From Dokdonella_A sp036518555 (GTDB lineage Bacteria; Pseudomonadota; Gammaproteobacteria; Xanthomonadales; Rhodanobacteraceae): a stretch of DNA of 44,381 bases. This document shows, one piece after another, positions 27,590 to 35,354 of this stretch. The notes under the pieces are model-generated. The model searched no databases. It was not told where the DNA came from and worked only from the letters and a program-made list of their open reading frames with translations. The stretch spans positions 1-44,381 of the forward strand of contig NZ_DATDMY010000268.1 in NCBI RefSeq assembly GCF_036518555.1, read 5' to 3'. The stretch's first letter is position 1, and the number at the start of each line of letters is the position of its first letter. The position numbers and the translations under genes are program-made.

Positions 27590-30214
27590 ATGAGCACCAC
27601 CGATACCGCCACGGCGCCCTCCGCGCGGCACGGCTGGAGGGCGCATCTGCGCTGGCTCGTTCCGATCGCGTTCCTGTCGCTCGTGGGTTGGCTGGTCTGG
27701 CGCGGCGTCGACGAGTTCGACCTGCCCGAGCTCCAGCGCACGCTGCTCGCGGTGCCGACCGTCGGCGCGCTCGGCGTCGCCGCGCTCGCGCTGGTCGCGG
27801 TCGCGTTCACCGGCCTCGTCGATGTCGCGATCGCGCGCTGGCTCGGCCTGCCGATCCCGGCCGGCGACATGCTGCGGCTCGCCTTCGTCGCGAACGCATT
27901 CGCCAACACCCTCAACCTCTCCGGCGCGGTCGGGTCCGGAGTGCGCTTGATCGGCTTCGCCGCGCGCAAGGTCGAACTCGCGCGCGGCGCTGCGCTGATC
28001 GGCCTGCAGGTCCTGTCGCTGCCGCTCGGGCTGTCGGTGCTCATCGTGATCACGCTCCTGCTCGGCTCGCGTCCGATCACGCCGGGCGCGACCACGCACT
28101 GGCTCGCAGTCGCGGTACTGGCCGCGGCCGCGTGCTACCTGCCCGCGTTCTTCGTGCTGACCACGCGCCGGCGCCTCATGCGTTGGCTACCCGCGGGGCG
28201 CGAGCTGCCGCCACTGCGCCTCAAGCTCGCGCTGACGGCGCTGTCGTTCGTCGACTGGGTGCTCAGCGCGGGCGTCCTGTACGGCTGCCTGTACATCTCG
28301 GGTGCGCATGTCAAACCGGGTCCCCTGCTCGGCAGTTTCGCCGCGGCACAGACGCTCGGCCTGCTGAGCCTGATCCCGGGCGGCTTCGGCGTGTTCGACG
28401 GCCTCATGCTGCTCGCGCTCTCCGGCGGCGGCTATGACAACGCGCAGGTACTGTCCGGCTTGTTCCTGTTCCGCATCGCCTACTACCTGCTGCCGTTGCT
28501 CGCGGGCCTCTACGTCGGCTCGAGCATGCTCGTCGGCCAGTTGCCGGGCGTCGCGCGCGCCGCCGCGCGGCTGCAGACGCACCCGTTGTTCGGCGTGCTC
28601 GGCCTGCCGGCGAACCTGCTTGCGGGTTTCGGCATCCGCGTGCTCGCCGTGCTCACGTTCGGCGCCGGCCTGCTGCTGCTCGCGTCGGCGGCGATCCCGG
28701 CCGTGCACGAGCATACGATCGTCGTGCGCGCCAACCTGCCGCTCGCCGCGGTCGAAGGTTCGTACTGGCTGTCGGTGCTCGCCGGCGTGCTGCTGCTCGG
28801 CCTCGGTCGCGGCATCGACGGCCGCCTGCGCGTCGCCTACAACCTCGCCCAGCCGCTGCTCGTCTTCGCGGCGCTGCTCGCGGTGACCAAGGGCCTGCAC
28901 TTCGGCGAGGCACTGTTCCTGCTCGCGATCGCCGCGCTGCTGCGCCTGCGCAAACGCGAGTTCACCCAGCGCGCGATGAGCCTGACCTCGCTCACGACGT
29001 TCACCTGGCTCGCCGGCCTCATCGTCGTCGTGTGCGCGTTCTTCGCCGTCGGCGTCGGCATGATGCTCGGCGACGACAGCTTCGACCTCTGGTATTTCGG
29101 CTTCGGCGAACACTCCTCGCGCATCGTGCGCGGCCTGTTCGCGGCCGGTCTCGGCGTGTGCGGTTACCTCGTGTGGCAATCCTTCGCGGTGCGCCGGCCT
29201 TCGCTCAAGCTGCCCGACCGCGCCGAGCTCGAACGCGCGCGCGAGGTCTATCGCGAACACGGCGGCGGCGAGTTCGCCCATCTCAGCTTCATGGGCGACA
29301 AGCACCTGTTCTGGTCGGGCGACCACCACGCGGTGGTCGCCTACGGTGCGGTGCGCGACCGCCTCGTCGCGCTCGGCTCGCCGTCCGGCCCGCAGGAGGC
29401 GATCCGGCGCGCGATCCTCGATTTCCGCCAGTTCGCCGACGCGCAGGACCGCGCGCCGGTGTTCTACGAGGTGCTCGAGCCGGACCTGTCGCTCTACCAC
29501 GACCTCGGCTTCGACCTGTTCAAGCTCGGCGAGCTCGCGACGCTGCGCCTCGACGAGTTCACGCTCGCCGGCAAGCGCTGGGAGGACCTGCGCCAGGCGG
29601 TCAACCGCTCGGTCAAGGAGCAGCTCACGTTCGAGATCGTCGAACCGCCGTTCGACACCGTCGTGATGAGTGAGGTCGAGCGCGTCTCCGATGCCTGGCT
29701 CGCCGACAAGGGCGCGCACGAGAAGGGCTTCTCGCTCGGCCGCTTCGACCCCGACTACTTCGCCTGGAGCCCGCTCGCACTCGTGCGCCGCGCCGGCGAC
29801 CTCATCGCATTCGCGAACGTGCTGCCGCCGTACGGGCCGAACGGCACCGCGAGCGTCGACCTCATGCGCCATGTCGACGACGCGCCACGCGGGACGATGG
29901 ATTTCCTGTTCGCGCGCGTGATGCAGTGGGCGAAGGAGCAAGGCCATGCGACCTTCAGTCTCGGCATGGCACCGCTGTCGAACGTCGGCGACAATCCGTA
30001 CGCGCGCATCAACGAGCGGCTCGCCGCGCTCGCGTTCCGCTACGGCGGCCGCTTCTACAACTACCAGGGGCTGCGCCGCTACAAGGAGAAGTTCCAGCCC
30101 GACTGGATCGGCTCGTACCTCGCCTATCCGCGCGGACTATGGGTACCCGGCCTGCTGATCGACATCGCGGCGCTCGTCGCGGGCGGCTACCGGCGGTTCC
30201 TCAGCGGGCGCTGA
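27590..30214 (+). CDS. mprF: Bifunctional aminoacyl-phosphatidylglycerol synthase / flippase MprF
   Basis: 874 residues, in the usual 840-880 range. The N-terminal ~545 residues are a multi-helix flippase (YbhN-like start with NAFANTLNLSGAVGSGVR and IPGGFGVFDGLML). The C-terminal part (~545-874) is a GNAT-like synthase that uses aminoacyl-tRNA to add lysine or another amino acid to phosphatidylglycerol; visible are HLSFMGDKHLFWS, YHDLGFDLFKLGE, SLGRFDPDYFAWSPLA, SVDLMRHVDDAPRGTMDFLF and FYNYQGLRRYKEKFQPDW. The modified lipid lowers negative surface charge and protects against cationic peptides. Whether it transfers Lys or Ala cannot be told here. It converges on a minus-strand gene 9 bases away. 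Confidence 0.97.
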   Translation: MSTTDTATAPSARHGWRAHLRWLVPIAFLSLVGWLVWRGVDEFDLPELQRTLLAVPTVGALGVAALALVAVAFTGLVDVAIARWLGLPIPAGDMLRLAFVANAFANTLNLSGAVGSGVRLIGFAARKVELARGAALIGLQVLSLPLGLSVLIVITLLLGSRPITPGATTHWLAVAVLAAAACYLPAFFVLTTRRRLMRWLPAGRELPPLRLKLALTALSFVDWVLSAGVLYGCLYISGAHVKPGPLLGSFAAAQTLGLLSLIPGGFGVFDGLMLLALSGGGYDNAQVLSGLFLFRIAYYLLPLLAGLYVGSSMLVGQLPGVARAAARLQTHPLFGVLGLPANLLAGFGIRVLAVLTFGAGLLLLASAAIPAVHEHTIVVRANLPLAAVEGSYWLSVLAGVLLLGLGRGIDGRLRVAYNLAQPLLVFAALLAVTKGLHFGEALFLLAIAALLRLRKREFTQRAMSLTSLTTFTWLAGLIVVVCAFFAVGVGMMLGDDSFDLWYFGFGEHSSRIVRGLFAAGLGVCGYLVWQSFAVRRPSLKLPDRAELERAREVYREHGGGEFAHLSFMGDKHLFWSGDHHAVVAYGAVRDRLVALGSPSGPQEAIRRAILDFRQFADAQDRAPVFYEVLEPDLSLYHDLGFDLFKLGELATLRLDEFTLAGKRWEDLRQAVNRSVKEQLTFEIVEPPFDTVVMSEVERVSDAWLADKGAHEKGFSLGRFDPDYFAWSPLALVRRAGDLIAFANVLPPYGPNGTASVDLMRHVDDAPRGTMDFLFARVMQWAKEQGHATFSLGMAPLSNVGDNPYARINERLAALAFRYGGRFYNYQGLRRYKEKFQPDWIGSYLAYPRGLWVPGLLIDIAALVAGGYRRFLSGR

Positions 30215-30223
30215 ACGCGGCGA

Positions 30224-31237
30224 CTAGCGCACCAGAGCGCTCGCGAACGTGCCGGTCACGAGGGCGACGAGGTCGTATTTCGCCTTGCGGTCGAGCAGGC
30301 GGGACCGATCGGCGTAGGCTTGCCCCCGTTCGAAGCTGCTGCGCCCGGCGAGCAGGCGCACGCTGCGCAGGCACAGTTCGCGCTGCGACGGCAGCGCGTC
30401 GGCGATCGTGAAGACCAGCGCGCCGGAGCGTCCGAGACGCACCGAATAGCAGTCGAGGGCGTGCCGCGCATGCTCGCCCGCGTACGCGATCTCCTCGACC
30501 CAGGTCGCGGTGTGCGAGGCCGGATCGAGACGCGGCATCTCGGCGTAGTCGACGAGGCTGAATTCGGGTTCGCCCGCGTCCTGCTGGTCGGATACCGCCT
30601 TCGTCGCGCGCTGCCCCGCGGCGAGCAGCGTCTCGCGCGATTGCGCGGCGAACGTCTCGTCGCTGACGAAGCCGTCGGCAAGGTAATCGACGTCGACGTG
30701 CCAGGCGTTCTTGCCCGCGAGATCGACGCGCTCGTGCACGATCCAGCCGACGGTCTGCGCCTCGGGCTCGTCGTCGGTACCCGCGAACGCGGCCTGGAGC
30801 GCGTCGCGATCGATGAAGCGGAAGTGCTTGGGCACGTCGATCGATGCCTTCGCGACCGGGATATCCACCAGTCCGCCGCGCAGCGGCAAGTTCGCGAGCG
30901 CGACCGAACGCCGCACCTGCGCGCCGATGCCGTCGTCGGCAGGCGCCTCCGTGTCGTCATCCGCGACCATCGGCTCGTCCGGCGGCTGGTATCCGGCACC
31001 CCACGCCAGCGCGCCGGCCCACACCGCGACGAGAATGAACGAGGCGAGCAGCGGCGTGCGCACGCCGGCTTCCTTTTCGCCCCAGTACTTCACCAGCGCG
31101 TACAGGCCGACCGGCCAGAACAGCAGCATGAGAACCGCGAGCATCTGCTCCGTGCGCCAGACACGCACGAGCGCGAGCAGGTAAAGCAGCGCGGCGACGA
31201 CCGGCAATGCCACGAGCAGATAAAGCGCGGTGAACAT
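30224..31237 (-). CDS. DUF2167 family membrane protein
   Basis: 337 residues. Two or three N-terminal helices (LYLLVALPVVAALLYLLAL, LAVLMLLFWPVGLYALV, LASFILVAVWAGALAWG, within ~1-85) are followed by a soluble domain of ~240 residues. The soluble part has the DUF2167 pattern: ASIDVPKHFRFIDRDAL, VGWIVHE, WHVDVDYLADGFVSDE and a YAEMPRLDPASHTATWVEEI block. In typical DUF2167 proteins the helix is C-terminal, so the N-terminal membrane part is unusual and may be a fused module. It lies 9 bases after the upstream gene, so it is the second gene of a two-gene operon. Function unknown. Confidence 0.8.
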   Translation of the reverse strand: MFTALYLLVALPVVAALLYLLALVRVWRTEQMLAVLMLLFWPVGLYALVKYWGEKEAGVRTPLLASFILVAVWAGALAWGAGYQPPDEPMVADDDTEAPADDGIGAQVRRSVALANLPLRGGLVDIPVAKASIDVPKHFRFIDRDALQAAFAGTDDEPEAQTVGWIVHERVDLAGKNAWHVDVDYLADGFVSDETFAAQSRETLLAAGQRATKAVSDQQDAGEPEFSLVDYAEMPRLDPASHTATWVEEIAYAGEHARHALDCYSVRLGRSGALVFTIADALPSQRELCLRSVRLLAGRSSFERGQAYADRSRLLDRKAKYDLVALVTGTFASALVR

Positions 31238-31246
31238 GCGGCGGCC

Positions 31247-31711
31247 TCAGCGGGAATGGATGTGCAGGACCTGCTCTTTCTTGAGCACGTACGTCGCGGC
31301 CCCGCCTTTGCGACGGATCTCCATCGTGACCTGGCGGGCGTCGGCCGAGACGACGACGCCGTTGTGCTCGCGTTCGTTCGCCGTCGTGATCGCGACGCGC
31401 TCGCCGATGTGGTAGCGCAGTTCGTCGAACGGGATCGCGTTTCCGTCCTGGTTCGGCGCCGCCAGCCATTCGTCGTCCGCGCTCGGGCGCGGCGCGACGA
31501 CCGCCGCGACGACCGGCGTCTCCTTGACCGAATCGTCGTACGCAGGCACCGGCTTGCCTGCGTCGGGCGCGGCCGCCGCCGGCCCCGCCGCCATCAGCTC
31601 TTCGATGCGGGCTTCGTCCTGCTCGAGCGTCTGCGCAACCGCCGCGCCACCCGCGCACGCGGTCGCGATCGCGAGCGCGAAAAGCCAGCGATTTCCATTC
31701 GACCTGCCCAT
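31247..31711 (-). CDS. Periplasmic protein with C-terminal small-barrel domain
   Basis: 154 residues. The start at 31711 follows a GAGGGGG box; the longer frame to 31810 has no such site. Signal peptide MGRSNGNRWLFALAIATACAGGAAVAQ, an Ala/Pro-rich flexible middle, and a C-terminal region of ~55 residues (YHIGERVAITTANEREHNGV, then VVSADARQVTMEIRR) with the strand pattern of an SH3- or LSm-like barrel. I do not recognise a named family. A minus-strand -10-like box (TATGCT) lies at 31767-31772. It is transcribed together with the DUF2167 gene, whose start is 9 bases past its stop. Confidence 0.75.
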   Translation of the reverse strand: MGRSNGNRWLFALAIATACAGGAAVAQTLEQDEARIEELMAAGPAAAAPDAGKPVPAYDDSVKETPVVAAVVAPRPSADDEWLAAPNQDGNAIPFDELRYHIGERVAITTANEREHNGVVVSADARQVTMEIRRKGGAATYVLKKEQVLHIHSR

Positions 31712-31806
31712 GGTTCCCCCTCGAGCTGACCGCGTCGATCCTTCGCATCGACCCCAGGCGGCCGGAAGCATAGACGATGGCGGTCGATCCACTCCAGCCG
31801 ACGGCG

Positions 31807-33246
31807 TCACCGTACGACGGGAGCGGGCAGGTTGGCGACGATCGCGGCGCCCAGCGCGGCGTAGTCACCGTCGTAGTGATGGCCACCGGGCAGCCCGATC
31901 GCGCGCACGCGCGCGGGCAGCGGACCGCGGCAGATGCTGTCGTCCTCGTCATTGCCGTGCACGCACACGAGCGGCACGCGCGACGCGGCGAGCTCGGGCA
32001 CGATCGGCAGCGCGTCGTCGTGGCGGGTGGAGCCGAACCAGTCGCCGACATGGATCTCGAACACGGCCGCGTCGTCGGGCGAGATCATCACGCCGCCCTG
32101 CACGCGCGCGAGCGCATCGGCGGGCAGCCGATTGACGATGACCGGGACGAGGCTCGCGCCGAACGAATAACCCACGACGACGAAGCGTGCGTCCGCGTCG
32201 TGCGCGCCGTAGTGGGCAATGACGCGGGCGATCGCGGCAGTGGCCGCGTCGGGCGTCTGCTTGTGCCAGAAGAACTTGAGGGTCGAAAACCCGATCACGC
32301 GTACGCCGTCGTCCGTCAGGGCTTCGGCGACGCCGCGGTCGAGACCGGCCCAGCCGCCATCGCCGGTCACGATGATCGCGACGCGGTGCGCATTCGCCGG
32401 ATCCTTGGCGGGCGCACGCGGCGGGATCTCCGTGAGTGGCAGGTCGGCGAGGTCGTCCGGCAGCGCCGTGCGCTGCGCGTCCTCGCTGCGGCGCCATCGG
32501 CGCCACGCCGTACCGAGCTCGCGCGCGGGGTCGGCGACGCCGAACGCCGAGGGTGCGCAGGCGCGGAGCCAGTCCCACGCGGTCGCGAGCGGCACGGGCG
32601 CGACGTCGAGGCGCGCGCCAGCGGCGAACGGATGCGCCGACCATCGCAGCGGCAGGCGTTCGACGGGCTGCACCTGCCAGTCGCCGGCGGCGCTCGTGCG
32701 CGTCATCGCGCCGGCGTCGCCGGCGCAGAATGCCTTGGGAAAACGCACGGCATCGTCCCAGCCGAGCGTGAGCAGGCCCTCGAACGTGCCGAGCGGCGCC
32801 TGCGCGGCGAGCGCATAGGCGAACGTCGCGCCGGCGCCGTCACCGACGACGAGCGGTGCCGTGTAGCTCGCGACGCCTTCGTGGCGCTCGACCCAGTGCG
32901 CGACTTCCTCGACGTGCCCGGCCGGATACGAGCACGCGTCCTCGATCGCTTCCATGCGCTTGAGGTACGCGGGCAGGTCGATGCCGACCACGAGCGCGCC
33001 TTGTCTCGCCAGCGCATCGCCGAGGACCTGCTGGCGCGCGGTCCAGCCGTCGCGATCGGAGAACAGGAGCACCGCGTGGACGACGTCGCCCGCGGGCCGG
33101 TACAGGTGCAGCGAGCCGAACAGCCCGTAGTTGATCGTCGACGGCGGCGCAACGGGCGCCGAGGCTTGGAAAGCGCGGGTCGCGGCGGCGCCGGACGCAT
33201 CCGTGGTCGCGAAGAGCAGCGCGAGCAGCGCATGCAGCAGGCTCAT
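31807..33246 (-). CDS. AcvB/VirJ-like two-domain periplasmic hydrolase
   Basis: 479 residues with a signal peptide (MSLLHALLALLFATTDASGA). Two alpha/beta hydrolase-like halves. The first (about 30-230) has the VirJ-like frame INYGLFGSLHLYRPAGD, but its nucleophile position reads GDGAG (Gly137 where Ser is expected), so it is probably inactive. The second (about 270-479) has TGDGGWAGLD, FSTLKFFWHKQTPD, the elbow GYSFG (Ser361), an Asp-rich VHGNDEDDS and the final GGHHYDGDY, all intact and typical of AcvB/VirJ. In Agrobacterium and Rhizobium this family removes aminoacyl groups from phosphatidylglycerol. The ATG overlaps the pepP stop as ATGA. It lies ~1.6 kb past mprF on the other strand. Confidence 0.9.
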   Translation of the reverse strand: MSLLHALLALLFATTDASGAAATRAFQASAPVAPPSTINYGLFGSLHLYRPAGDVVHAVLLFSDRDGWTARQQVLGDALARQGALVVGIDLPAYLKRMEAIEDACSYPAGHVEEVAHWVERHEGVASYTAPLVVGDGAGATFAYALAAQAPLGTFEGLLTLGWDDAVRFPKAFCAGDAGAMTRTSAAGDWQVQPVERLPLRWSAHPFAAGARLDVAPVPLATAWDWLRACAPSAFGVADPARELGTAWRRWRRSEDAQRTALPDDLADLPLTEIPPRAPAKDPANAHRVAIIVTGDGGWAGLDRGVAEALTDDGVRVIGFSTLKFFWHKQTPDAATAAIARVIAHYGAHDADARFVVVGYSFGASLVPVIVNRLPADALARVQGGVMISPDDAAVFEIHVGDWFGSTRHDDALPIVPELAASRVPLVCVHGNDEDDSICRGPLPARVRAIGLPGGHHYDGDYAALGAAIVANLPAPVVR

Positions 33247-34556
33247 CCGACACCCGCCATCAAGGCCTCGATCTCGTCCGCGTGCTTGGGAACGCCGGCC
33301 GAGATCACCTCGGGCTCGCCGGCAGTGACGACCACGTCGTCCTCGATGCGGATGCCGATGCCGCGGAACTTCGCCGGCACGCCCTTCGCGTCCGGCGCGA
33401 TGTACAGGCCGGGCTCGACCGTGACGACCATGCCCGGCTCGAGCACGCGGAACTCGCCGTCGATGCGGTAATCGCCGACGTCGTGCACGTCGAGGCCGAG
33501 CCAATGGCCGGTCTTGTGCATGTAGAACCGGCGATAGGCCTGCTCGCGCAGGTTCTTCTCGACGCTGCCGGCGAGCAGGCCGAGCCGGCACAGGCCGCGC
33601 GTGATCGTGCGCACGGCCGCCTCGTGGTAGGCGTCGAACGAGCGTCCCGCGCGCACCTGGTCGATCGCGTCGAGCTGCGCGGCGAGCACGACGTCGTAGA
33701 GCGCGCGCTGCTCGGTCGACCAGCGCCCGTTGACGGGCCACGTGCGCGTGATGTCCGATGCGTAGCACTGGAACTCGGCGCCGGCGTCGACGAGCAGCAG
33801 GTCGCCGTCGCGCAGCTCCGCATTGTTCGCGCGGTAGTGCAGCACGCAGCCGTTGGCGCCGCCACCGACGATCGGCTCGTAGCTCGGTACGGCGCCGTGC
33901 TTGCGGAACGCATGCAGCAGCTCGGCTTCCACTTCGTGCTCGTTGATGCCAGGCCGCGTCGCGCGCATCGCGCGCACGTGCGCCTCCGCGGCGATCTGCG
34001 CCGAACGGCGCATCAGGCGCAGTTCGGCGCGCGACTTGAACAGGCGCAGGTCGTGCAGCAGGTGCGACAAGGCGACGAACTCGTGCGGCGGCCTGGCGCC
34101 GAGGCGCACCTGCGCGCGCACGCGGTTGACCCAGCCGATGATCTTGAGATCGAACTCGGTATCGCGGCCGAAGTGGTAGTAGACGCGCGTGCGGCCCTCG
34201 ATGAGGCCGGGCAGGATGTCGTCGATGTCGTCGATCGGGAACGCGTCGTCGAGGCCCCACGTCGAGACCGCGCCGTCGGTGCCGGCGCGCGGACCGTCCC
34301 AGCGCTCGCGCTCGGCATCGCGCTCGCGACAGAACAGGATCGTCTCACTCGGCGCGCGCCCCGGCACGAGCGCGAGCACGGCGTCGGGCTCGGGAAAGCC
34401 GGTGAGGTAGTGGAAGTCGCTGTCCTGCCGGTACGGGTAGTGCGCGTCGTTGTTGCGTACCCGTTCCGGCGCCGCCGCGACGATCACGATCGCGTCGGGC
34501 CCGGCCATGCGCATCAGCTGCTTGCGTCGGCGCGCGTATTCCCTGGGTTCGATCAT
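33243..34556 (-). CDS. pepP: Xaa-Pro aminopeptidase PepP
   Basis: 437 residues, against 441 in E. coli. This M24B peptidase removes the N-terminal residue before proline. Motifs: the NDAHYPYRQDSDFHYLTGFPEP start typical of PepP, LLVDAGAEFQCYASDITRTW (two metal Asp), the His in MHKTGHWLGLDVHDVG, TVEPGLYIAP and GIRIEDDVVVTAGE (Glu ligands). The start at 34556 is supported by the family N-terminus IEPREYARRRKQL. It follows the YgfB-like gene by 77 bases and overlaps the AcvB-like gene by 4 bases. A possible own promoter (GATACT) lies in the 77-base gap. In E. coli the next gene is ubiH, which is absent here. Confidence 0.97.
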   Translation of the reverse strand: MIEPREYARRRKQLMRMAGPDAIVIVAAAPERVRNNDAHYPYRQDSDFHYLTGFPEPDAVLALVPGRAPSETILFCRERDAERERWDGPRAGTDGAVSTWGLDDAFPIDDIDDILPGLIEGRTRVYYHFGRDTEFDLKIIGWVNRVRAQVRLGARPPHEFVALSHLLHDLRLFKSRAELRLMRRSAQIAAEAHVRAMRATRPGINEHEVEAELLHAFRKHGAVPSYEPIVGGGANGCVLHYRANNAELRDGDLLLVDAGAEFQCYASDITRTWPVNGRWSTEQRALYDVVLAAQLDAIDQVRAGRSFDAYHEAAVRTITRGLCRLGLLAGSVEKNLREQAYRRFYMHKTGHWLGLDVHDVGDYRIDGEFRVLEPGMVVTVEPGLYIAPDAKGVPAKFRGIGIRIEDDVVVTAGEPEVISAGVPKHADEIEALMAGVG

Positions 34557-34633
34557 CGGTCGAGCGCGCGGAGAGCGAATGACGTGCGTAGTATCCGCGA
34601 TTCGCCCCGGATACCCAACGCCCCGCGCGGCGC

Positions 34634-35182
34634 TCAGTGCAGCGAGCGCGCCGTGCGCCCGCCGGCGCCGGTCTCGCGATGCAGGACCGCGATCGCGGTG
34701 CGCACGAAGTCGAGCACGTCGGCGAACGCCTGCTCGTCCTCCTTGCCGCCCTCGATCTCGAGGCGCGATGCGGCGATCGTTCCGAGGTCGGCGAGGATCT
34801 CGGCCGCATCGTCGCTGAGCCGAGCGCGCAGCGTCGTACCGACGAGGCCGAAGCCGCCGAGGAAGCCGCGACACCATTCGACGAGCGCCTCGGCGCGCCG
34901 CGCGAGCGGCGCGTCGCGCGCCGGCAGCAGCGGTACGACGCGCGCCGGATCCTGCTCGAACTGCGCGCTCGCGGCCGCGAGCAGCGCCTTCAGCGCGACA
35001 TCGCGGACGGCATGCGCGTCGGCGGGCGCGAGTTCGAGGCGATCGAGCCAGTCGTCCGCGCCCGCGATGCCGCCCGCGCACAGATAACCGGTCAACGAAC
35101 CGTGCAGGTCGCTCGGATTCACGCCGAGGCGCAACGCGGCGAGCGCGCCGGCGAGTTCCTCGTGGCTGGGACGTTCGGCCAT
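34634..35182 (-). CDS. UPF0149 / YgfB-family protein
   Basis: 182 residues, all helical, cytoplasmic. Family motifs are SEELAG-like SHEELAGALAALRLGVNPSDLHG, LTGYLCAGG, EWCRGFLGGFGLVG and a C-terminal DVLDFVRTAIAVLH. Members of this family (YgfB/YecA) are poorly understood; YgfB in Pseudomonas influences ampDh3 regulation. The pairing with pepP is the same as the E. coli ygfB-pepP order. A minus-strand -10-like box TAGACT is at 35209-35214, 27 bases before the start. Confidence 0.93.
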   Translation of the reverse strand: MAERPSHEELAGALAALRLGVNPSDLHGSLTGYLCAGGIAGADDWLDRLELAPADAHAVRDVALKALLAAASAQFEQDPARVVPLLPARDAPLARRAEALVEWCRGFLGGFGLVGTTLRARLSDDAAEILADLGTIAASRLEIEGGKEDEQAFADVLDFVRTAIAVLHRETGAGGRTARSLH

Positions 35183-35321
35183 CGGCGCTCGTGGGCAGTA
35201 AAGCGCGCAGTCTAGCAGGCCCCCGCGCGACGCCCTGTGGTCGGGCCACGCGGGGCAGTGGCCGGACGTGGCCGCGATCGGAACGTCGACGCCGCGAATG
35301 GAACCCGCGGCGGCGTTTGCC

Positions 35322-35327
35322 TACACT
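35322..35327 (+). promoter_or_regulatory. Candidate -10 box for the GGDEF-EAL gene
   Basis: TACACT in a TTTGCCTACACTGCG context, 28 bases before the GTG at 35355. Its position argues against starts at the ATGs 35268 and 35298, which would lie upstream of the transcript. Confidence 0.45.
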
Positions 35328-35354
35328 GCGATCAGCCCAATCCCGTCATTCCCA

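Noticed and set aside
35268..35354. ATG starts at 35268 and 35298 for the GGDEF-EAL protein
   Set aside because: They lie upstream of the promoter-like TACACT and would place ~30 unusual residues before the signal peptide.
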